Below, in pieces: positions 29,012 to 34,458 of a stretch of 34,458 nt of DNA. The notes under the pieces were generated by a model, which saw nothing but the letters and a program-made list of their open reading frames with translations, did no database searches and had not been told where the DNA came from. Both the position numbers and the translations under genes were made by a program. Source of the DNA: Deltaproteobacteria bacterium (GTDB taxonomy: Bacteria; Acidobacteriota; Holophagae; Holophagales; Holophagaceae); NCBI GenBank assembly GCA_020048105.1, contig JAIFMW010000091.1, positions 1 to 34,458 of the forward strand. The letters are read 5' to 3'. Each line of letters begins with the position of its first letter. The first letter of the stretch is position 1.

Positions 29012-31834
29012 ATGGCCAAAAAAACAATTCTCGGAAAGGCCCTGACCGCCATCATTAGCGGCTTGGTGCTGGTCTTCGGTATTGCCATGGTCATCCAATG
29101 GCGCCAGATGGGTGATCAGACCCAGCGACGCCTTCAAGACAACGGGGCATCCATGGCTACGGTCATGCTGGCGGCCCTGCATAACGACATGCTCAAGGGT
29201 GATAACGAAGGCGCCCAGGCCATGACGTCCAAGGTGGGTAGCGCAGGCGTTGTTCGCACGGCATTTGTGCTGAGGGACAGTGGCAAGGTCTTTGTTGCTT
29301 CGGACCAAGCCATGATCGGGAAGGACTACGCCTTGGAAGATGTTTCGGTGCTGCGGGGAGGGCTGTCGAGTTCCTTCAGCCTTTCTGCAGAACATGGCCG
29401 ACCCTATTCCAGGACCCTCCTACCCATTCGAATGGAAAGCGGCTGCCTGGATTGCCATCCAGGGGTCAAGATCGGTGATCCGTTGGGTTACCTCGGGGTG
29501 GAGCCCTGGGCCGAACGCGATTTTCAGGAAGCCGGGATCGCCAAGCGCAACCTGGTGATCTTCAACCTGCTGATTGTGATTCTCGTGACGGGTTCGATAT
29601 TTATTTTGCTGCGCTGGATCACTCGGCCACTGGGAGAAATCTCGGCGGTTTCCGCTCTGATGGCGCAAGGCGAAATCAATCAATCCATTTCGCATCATTC
29701 CAACGATGAACTGGGCACCTTGGCCGATTCCTTCCGGGACATGATGGGCTATATCAAAGGCATAGCCCAAAGTGCCGATGCCATCGCTGAGGGTAATTTG
29801 CAGGTGGAAATTTGCCCAAAGGGTCCCCAGGATTTGCTATCCCACAGCATGGTCGGGGTTACCCAGGTGCTACGGGGAATGACGGAGGAGACTTCACGCA
29901 TTAGCCATGCCGCTGAGGAAGGTCACCTCAATACCCGGGGAAATGCAGACCGTTTCCACGGGGCTTATGGGGAAATCATTCTTGGGATGAATCACACGCT
30001 GGATGCGGTCACCGGTCCCTTGTTCGTAGCCGCTGGTTATGTGGATCGAATTTCCAAGGGTGATATTCCACCCAAGATTGCAGATACCTACCACGGCGAT
30101 TTCAACGAAATAAAACACAACCTAAATACCTGCATTGATGCCGTCAATGCCTTGGTAAACGATACCGACCTGCTTAGCAAGGCAGCCGTGGCGGGGAAGC
30201 TTGTCACTCGGGCCGATGCCACCCATCACCAAGGCGATTTCCGCAGGATTGTGCAAGGGATCAATGACACGCTGGATGCGGTGATTGGACCCCTCAATGT
30301 GGCCGCTGGTTGCCTAGATCGAATTTCCAAGGGCGATATCCCGCCCAAGATCACAGACAACTACCAAGGGGATTTCAATGCCATCAAAAACAACTTGAAC
30401 ACCTGCGTGGAGGCCGTGAGTGCCTTAGTTCTAGATGCTGCCATGCTTAGTAAGGCTGCGGTGGATGGCCAGCTGGCCACCCGGGCCGATGCCACCAAGC
30501 ATCAGGGCGATTTCCGCAAGATCGTGCAGGGCGTGAATGACACGCTGGATGGCGTGATTAATCCCATCAACGAAGTGCAGCGCATCATGGGTGCCATGGA
30601 GCAGGGCGATCTCACGGCGCGGATCACCGCTGAATACAAGGGCGATCTCCAGACCCTACGCAACGCCGTGAACAATAGCGCTGCCAAATTGGCGCAGACC
30701 CTCACGGAAATCAGCGGCGCCAGTAATACCCTGGCCAGCTCCGCCGATGAACTGACCGCCACCTCGGCCACCATGAGCAATAGCGCCGAGCAGATGACCC
30801 AGCAGGCCAATACCGCCGCTGCGGGAACGGAGCAGGCCTCCGCCAATGTGAAAAACATGGCCGCAGGCGTCGAGGAAATGAGCGCCAATGCCAACACGGT
30901 GGCTTCGGCCTCGGAAGAAGTATCGGCCAATCTTCGCACTGTGGGTGTGGCGGTGGAGCAGATGTCTTCGAACATGAAGACTATCGCGGCCAATACCGAG
31001 CAGATGACCGGTTCCGTGAACACAGTAGCCACGGCCATCGAGGAAATGAGCGTAAGTCTAAACGAGGTTTCCAAGAGCTCGGGGCAAGCTGCGTCCGTGG
31101 CTGGGAAGGCCGCCAAGAGCGCTACCTATACCGCCGAAACCGTGAACAACCTGGGCAAGAGTGCTCAGGAGATCGGCAAGGTCGTGGAGCTGATCAAGGG
31201 CATCGCCGCGCAGACCAATCTGCTGGCGTTGAATGCGACCATCGAAGCCGCCAGCGCCGGTGATGCGGGCAAGGGTTTTGCCGTGGTGGCCAACGAGGTG
31301 AAGGAACTGGCCAAACAGACCGCCAGCGCCACTGAAGACATTCGCGCCCAGGTGGAAGACATGCAAGACAACACCCAGCAGGCCGTGAAGGCGATCGAAG
31401 AGATCGTGCAGGTCATCGGCGAGATCAACGCAATCTCCGGCAATATCGCGGCCTCGGTGGAGGAACAGACCGCCACCACCAACGAGATTTCCAAGAATGT
31501 AGGCTTCGCCGCTCGCGGGGCCGCCGAAGTTTCCCGCAATGTTCAGCAGGCCGCCACGGGCACTAACGAGGTTTCGCGGAATATTCAGGAAGCCGTGAAG
31601 GGTGTCACCGATATTTCGCGCAACATCAATCAACTGGCCACGGGCGCTGGCGATGTGGCGAAGAATGCCGGAGAAGCCTCTCGTGGCATGAACGATGTGA
31701 GCCGCAATGTGGCCCATGTCAGCGTGGCTGCCAAGGACACCACGCGCGGCGCAGGCGACACCAACAACGCCTCGAAGGAGTTGGCCAAGCTCGCAGAGAA
31801 ACTCCAGCAGACGGTGTCGCGCTTCAAGCTGTAA
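29012..31834 (+). CDS. Heme c-binding methyl-accepting chemotaxis protein with poly-HAMP repeats
   Basis: A 940-residue receptor. Membrane helix 1 is at about residues 8-28 and helix 2 at about 180-203. The periplasmic part between them holds SGCLDCHPG, a CxxCH heme c site at residues 145-149, in the position seen in the Geobacter heme-PAS receptors GSU0582 and GSU0935. HAMP and 91-residue HAMP-like repeats follow (units at about 29909, 30182 and 30455, 273 bases apart). The signalling domain then reaches the end [12 protein letters not shown] 29012 has TGAGGA 6 bases upstream; the GTG at 29000 is less likely. Such receptors sense redox potential or small ligands at the heme. The C-terminal 450 residues are almost the same as receptor 1, while the sensor halves are unrelated. 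Confidence 0.94.
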   Translation: MAKKTILGKALTAIISGLVLVFGIAMVIQWRQMGDQTQRRLQDNGASMATVMLAALHNDMLKGDNEGAQAMTSKVGSAGVVRTAFVLRDSGKVFVASDQAMIGKDYALEDVSVLRGGLSSSFSLSAEHGRPYSRTLLPIRMESGCLDCHPGVKIGDPLGYLGVEPWAERDFQEAGIAKRNLVIFNLLIVILVTGSIFILLRWITRPLGEISAVSALMAQGEINQSISHHSNDELGTLADSFRDMMGYIKGIAQSADAIAEGNLQVEICPKGPQDLLSHSMVGVTQVLRGMTEETSRISHAAEEGHLNTRGNADRFHGAYGEIILGMNHTLDAVTGPLFVAAGYVDRISKGDIPPKIADTYHGDFNEIKHNLNTCIDAVNALVNDTDLLSKAAVAGKLVTRADATHHQGDFRRIVQGINDTLDAVIGPLNVAAGCLDRISKGDIPPKITDNYQGDFNAIKNNLNTCVEAVSALVLDAAMLSKAAVDGQLATRADATKHQGDFRKIVQGVNDTLDGVINPINEVQRIMGAMEQGDLTARITAEYKGDLQTLRNAVNNSAAKLAQTLTEISGASNTLASSADELTATSATMSNSAEQMTQQANTAAAGTEQASANVKNMAAGVEEMSANANTVASASEEVSANLRTVGVAVEQMSSNMKTIAANTEQMTGSVNTVATAIEEMSVSLNEVSKSSGQAASVAGKAAKSATYTAETVNNLGKSAQEIGKVVELIKGIAAQTNLLALNATIEAASAGDAGKGFAVVANEVKELAKQTASATEDIRAQVEDMQDNTQQAVKAIEEIVQVIGEINAISGNIAASVEEQTATTNEISKNVGFAARGAAEVSRNVQQAATGTNEVSRNIQEAVKGVTDISRNINQLATGAGDVAKNAGEASRGMNDVSRNVAHVSVAAKDTTRGAGDTNNASKELAKLAEKLQQTVSRFKL

Positions 31835-31907
31835 AGAACGACCTGGAACCCCGAATGAACGCGAATGAAAAAGGCAGATTGGAGGTCTCGATCGTGGGTG
31901 GATTCTG

Positions 31908-33035
31908 TTGCTGAAGCCTGGGCAGTGTCTGCGGCTGTGCTTGTGTCTCTGGTCCTTCTTTGGCGTGGCGCAGGAGCCTGTTCGGACAGTTCCCGCGCCC
32001 TCCTCGGACCCGAAGGTCGATCCGACGCTGCGAGTCTCCTTCGACGCGTGGCGGGATAAATTGGCAGAAGCCATGTTCGGTATCAGGCCATCGGCCTTTG
32101 GCGATGTCCTGGTGGCCCCGAATGACGAGGGCAAGAAAAAGCTGGACTGGGGAGCCTTCGAACTCGACCTGGAAGGCAAGCTCCACGAGAACCTGGATGC
32201 CGCGCTGGCCGTGGTCGCTACCCGGGATGCAACCCAACTGCCGGTGGCCTTCCTCGACTTCCATCCCTTCGGCGGCGGCATCGCGCCCCGGGGGCGCCTC
32301 TGGGTGGAGAAGGGGTTTCACATTCAGGTGGGCCGCTTCGATGTACCCTTCGGCAATGATTGGCAGTTCTTCGCGAGCAAGGACAGCGCCTCCATTTCCC
32401 GCCCGCTCACGACCGATGGGATCATGGACGGCGGCTACAACGACCTGGGACTTCGCGTGCTGGGCAACAACGGGGCCGTGAACTTCAACACCTTCATCCT
32501 GCGTGGCTTCGGGGAGGGCCGCCTCGTGGGTGGACGGTTCGGCCTCACCCCTTTCGGCAACCCGTTCTCCCTCAGGAAGACGCGGGAACCCAAGATAGCC
32601 GAATTCGGCATCTCCCTGCTCTACGATACCGATCGCAGCCGGAAGCGGGAATTGGCCTGGGCCGCCGATGCGGAAGGACGCCTGGGCCCCTACCAAATCA
32701 GGGCGGAATATCTCTGGCGTCGGCGTGAACCCGGAGACTCCGAGGAAGGCTCCACGAAGCAGGGTTGGCACCTGACCCAGGAGTTCGCCTTTGCGGATCT
32801 CCCCTTGCCCACCACGATCTTCCTGCGCTATGACCGGATCACCGAACGCTCATCCCTGCTGCCGCCCGAAGATGACCGTGATACCCGGCTGACGGCAGGT
32901 GCCAGCGCCGGTCTGGCGGGCTTCCTGCAGCTCAAGGTGGAGTGGCAGCATAGGCTCCAGGCCAGGACCGCATCGCGGGAGACGCCCGGCTACAGTCGGA
33001 ATCTCTGGCTCGCCCAACTGGTGGTGGTGTTCTGA
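31908..33035 (+). CDS. Porin-like outer-membrane protein
   Basis: A 375-residue protein. A signal peptide (LRLCLCLWSFFGVAQ) is followed by a mature part made of alternating polar and hydrophobic strands ending in aromatic or charged turns, for example GFHIQVGRFDVPFGNDW, FGISLLYDTD and LPTTIFLRYDRI, and the last residues are LAQLVVVF with a C-terminal Phe. This is the pattern of an outer-membrane beta-barrel. The start is unsure: TTG 31908 is the only good in-frame choice after a stop at 31866, and GGAGG at 31881 is too far away. The tetraheme cytochrome gene overlaps its stop by one base, so the two probably work together, perhaps in electron passage through the outer membrane. I cannot name the family. 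Confidence 0.72.
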   Translation: MLKPGQCLRLCLCLWSFFGVAQEPVRTVPAPSSDPKVDPTLRVSFDAWRDKLAEAMFGIRPSAFGDVLVAPNDEGKKKLDWGAFELDLEGKLHENLDAALAVVATRDATQLPVAFLDFHPFGGGIAPRGRLWVEKGFHIQVGRFDVPFGNDWQFFASKDSASISRPLTTDGIMDGGYNDLGLRVLGNNGAVNFNTFILRGFGEGRLVGGRFGLTPFGNPFSLRKTREPKIAEFGISLLYDTDRSRKRELAWAADAEGRLGPYQIRAEYLWRRREPGDSEEGSTKQGWHLTQEFAFADLPLPTTIFLRYDRITERSSLLPPEDDRDTRLTAGASAGLAGFLQLKVEWQHRLQARTASRETPGYSRNLWLAQLVVVF

Positions 33036-33469
33036 TGCGCTGGGTGATGATCCTGTTTGCTTCCCTGTCACTCGCCGCCCAGGAACCTGCGGACATGCCC
33101 GGGAATAGAGCCCTGAAGGATGCCTCGGCCTGCACGGCCTGCCACCAGGACGCGCAGAAACGCTGGACGACTCACCGAGCGCGACCGTGCACACCCTATT
33201 GCCTGACCTGCCACACCCAGGCCGCCATGGCCCAGCATCATTCCGTGGATGTGCCGCTCCTAAAGTCGCTGCCGACACCGCTTCCCCTCACCAAGGAGCA
33301 GCGCATGGGCTGCTCCACCTGCCATGACCTGTCCCGAGCGCGGGAAGATCTCGTTCCCTGGAAGGCGGAGAGCCTCTTCGATCGCATGTTTCGCAAGCAA
33401 CGCCGCTATAAGACCTATTTCCTCGTCCAGCGCAATGAGCGCGGCCAACTATGCCGCACCTGCCATTGA
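33035..33469 (+). CDS. Small periplasmic tetraheme c-type cytochrome
   Basis: A 144-residue protein with a signal peptide (about residues 1-15, ILFASLSLAAQ). Four CxxCH heme sites are visible: CTACH, CLTCH, CSTCH and CRTCH, the last forming the very C-terminus. Additional His residues (for example in AQHHSVD) could be distal ligands. ATG 33035 overlaps the porin-like stop as TGATG. It is short for its heme content, like periplasmic electron shuttles in metal-reducing bacteria. It does not match NapC/NrfH types because there is no membrane anchor beyond the signal. The CcdA-like protein at 2846 could supply reduced apocytochrome cysteines, but that link is speculative. Confidence 0.88.
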   Translation: MRWVMILFASLSLAAQEPADMPGNRALKDASACTACHQDAQKRWTTHRARPCTPYCLTCHTQAAMAQHHSVDVPLLKSLPTPLPLTKEQRMGCSTCHDLSRAREDLVPWKAESLFDRMFRKQRRYKTYFLVQRNERGQLCRTCH

Positions 33470-33477
33470 GGGTCATC

Positions 33478-34032
33478 ATGTTTCCCAAAAAAGCACGCCG
33501 CATCGTCCTGATCGATACCCGGTTCCAGCTCCGCCTCGCGGGCGCCTTTCTGGTGCTCCAGGTCATCCTCACCTGGCTGTTCGGGTTCGGCCTGTATCTG
33601 TTCATGGACAGCGAACTGAAGACCGGCCTGGCCTCGGCGCATGCCAGCTACCGCAGTCTTGAGCAGATGCTGCTCCCCATCGTGCTGGTGCTGGCCGCCT
33701 TCAGTTTGGCCCTGTCCACGGCGATGGTGACGGGCTTCGTGGTGATCCTCAGTCACCGCATCGCAGGCCCTCTGTTCCGCTTCCGCACGGTCCTGGAGGA
33801 CCTCGCCAGCCGCAGGCTCCCGACCCACACGCAGCTTCGCCCCGACGACCAGCTCGTGGAAGTCGCCACCTCGCTCGGGAGGGCCGTCGATACCCTTGCC
33901 AGCGATCTCTCTGCCCTGCATGCCGCCGCCGCGGAACTGCGACAGGCGGCCGCGCCCCTGCAGAATTCCGCCCTGGATGCCGCCGTGGCGAGGCTGGACC
34001 AGACCCTCGCCTCCTGGCAATGCAGTTCCTGA
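33478..34032 (+). CDS. Two-helix HAMP-domain membrane protein without output domain
   Basis: A 184-residue protein. Membrane helices are at about residues 18-43 (LAGAFLVLQVILTWLFGFGL) and 62-88, with a very short periplasmic loop. A HAMP domain follows (HRIAGPLFRFRTVLEDLA), then a helical tail rich in Ala, Leu and Gln that could form a coiled coil. There is no kinase, cyclase or receptor signalling domain; the gene ends naturally. It follows the cytochrome gene by 8 bases and the ATG has GAGGG close upstream. A stand-alone HAMP protein beside a cytochrome may relay redox state to another signalling protein; this is inference. Confidence 0.82.
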   Translation: MFPKKARRIVLIDTRFQLRLAGAFLVLQVILTWLFGFGLYLFMDSELKTGLASAHASYRSLEQMLLPIVLVLAAFSLALSTAMVTGFVVILSHRIAGPLFRFRTVLEDLASRRLPTHTQLRPDDQLVEVATSLGRAVDTLASDLSALHAAAAELRQAAAPLQNSALDAAVARLDQTLASWQCSS

Positions 34033-34087
34033 TCTGCTTAAAGAAAGAGGCAATGGCTGATAAAAGCGTAGGTTATTCGATGTGCTG

Positions 34088-34129
34088 GTCGAAAAACTCC
34101 AGCAGACTGTTTCGCGCTTCAAGTTGTAA
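34088..34129 (+). pseudogene. 3' remnant of a third chemoreceptor gene
   Basis: The frame reads [13 protein letters not shown] followed by TAA, which is the exact C-terminus of both complete receptors. At DNA level 36 of 40 bases match the end of receptor 2 (31796-31835). Nothing receptor-like precedes it. The bases after it (AAACAAAAA then TTCACCA) also resemble those after receptor 1. Confidence 0.85.
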
Positions 34130-34141
34130 AACAAAAAACTT

Positions 34142-34308
34142 TCACCACGGAGAACACAGAAATGTTAAGTAGCGGTTTCGACGCACTCGACGTAGGCCCC
34201 ATGGGCTGCTAAGCGGCCTCGCCTTGGGTGAGCCATGGAGCCAACTCGCGACAAGCCCATCTCTCGTTCGTCCCCCTCCTTCTCCGTGCTTTCCGTTGCT
34301 CCGTGGTG
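34142..34308. repeat. Long inverted repeat of CACGGAG units (copy 4, decayed)
   Basis: The left arm starts TCACCACGGAGAACACAGAA (34142-34162). The right arm (about 34278-34308) reads CTCCGTGCTTTCCGTTGCTC then CGTGGTG. The spacer is about 115 bases and contains no gene that I can support. The arms are less well matched than in copies 1-3. Confidence 0.75.
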
Positions 34309-34333
34309 TTTTTTTAAAGGACAGGAACTGACT

Positions 34334-34458
34334 ATGTTTGATACCACCTCTACCGGACTCAGCATAAAAAAATACTATCCATTCTGGATGAGCTGCAGGC
34401 TCTTTTGGTGGATTTAGACTTGGCATCGCACGCTTCTCGCGCCCGGAGTCTGCTGAGC
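34334..34458 (+). CDS. Start of a helical protein, split by a -1 frame change, cut by window end
   Basis: ATG 34334 has AGGA 7 bases upstream and reads MFDTTSTGLSIKK before a stop at 34415. At the run of seven A (34366-34372) the -1 frame continues as ILSILDELQALLVDLDLASH and on to the window end without a stop. That frame looks like genuine amphipathic helix and has no start of its own after a TGA at 34339. The heptamer A AAA AAA is in the right phase for -1 slippage. So either the gene uses frameshifting, it is mutated, or the run was misread. Family unknown. Confidence 0.45.

Noticed and set aside
31865-32059. Frame starting MKKADWRSRSW before the porin-like gene
   Set aside because: It has an ATG but runs out of frame with the barrel protein and stops soon; the other frame has the signal peptide that joins the mature protein. 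A frameshift near the start cannot be fully excluded.

Overview
The window is GC-rich, densely coding and carries no RNA gene that I can see. Several things suggest an environmental, metal- and redox-active bacterium rich in two-component signalling: a c-heme chemoreceptor, a multiheme cytochrome next to a porin-like protein, an ArsP/thioredoxin/CcdA cluster and a heavy-metal RND pump. My best guess is an Acidobacteriota member of the Holophaga/Geothrix type, with Desulfuromonadia-like bacteria as the alternative. This is inference from gene content; there is no marker gene here.

Layout. 1-283 (minus) is the start of an SRAP (YedK/HMCES) DNA-repair gene cut by the window edge. 556-3556 (plus) is a metalloid/redox operon: ArsR repressor, ArsP-type permease, a mini-thioredoxin, an exported thioredoxin and a CcdA-like electron transporter, followed by mobB and a small secreted Gly/Gln/Lys protein. 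4619-6419 is a LytS/LytTR sensor-regulator pair. 6795-8095 holds a DUF4405 membrane protein and a DUF2202 ferritin-like protein. 8491-14434 (minus) is a four-gene CusCBA/Czc-type efflux operon beginning with a small His/Cys-rich protein. 14629-16974 is a PAS histidine kinase plus a response regulator with an unrecognised output domain, closed by a terminator.

The centrepiece is 17201-25408. A 1526-residue protein joins five PAS-like segments, a histidine kinase, two receiver domains, a SpoIIE/PP2C phosphatase and an RsbW-like anti-sigma kinase. It is followed without a break by an RsbV-like STAS protein, CheA with two CheW-like domains, and CheW. Two large chemoreceptors with tandem 91-residue HAMP-type repeats follow; the second has a periplasmic CxxCH heme site. 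I read this as phosphorelay and partner switching wired directly to a chemosensory array. No cheY, cheB or cheR is in the window.

31908-34032 is a compact block (porin-like protein, tetraheme cytochrome, HAMP membrane protein) lying between the end of the second receptor gene and a 42-base remnant of a third receptor 3' end. The window closes on a gene start that appears to need a -1 frame change at an A7 run.

Two kinds of dispersed structured repeat run through the window. One is the long inverted repeats built on CACGGAG units, in intergenic DNA. The other is a short double-hairpin element found twice: in frame inside the RND pump gene, and exactly at the cheA/cheW junction, where it supplies the cheA stop codon and the cheW ribosome-binding site and start codon. 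That second element is the most unusual signal I found.
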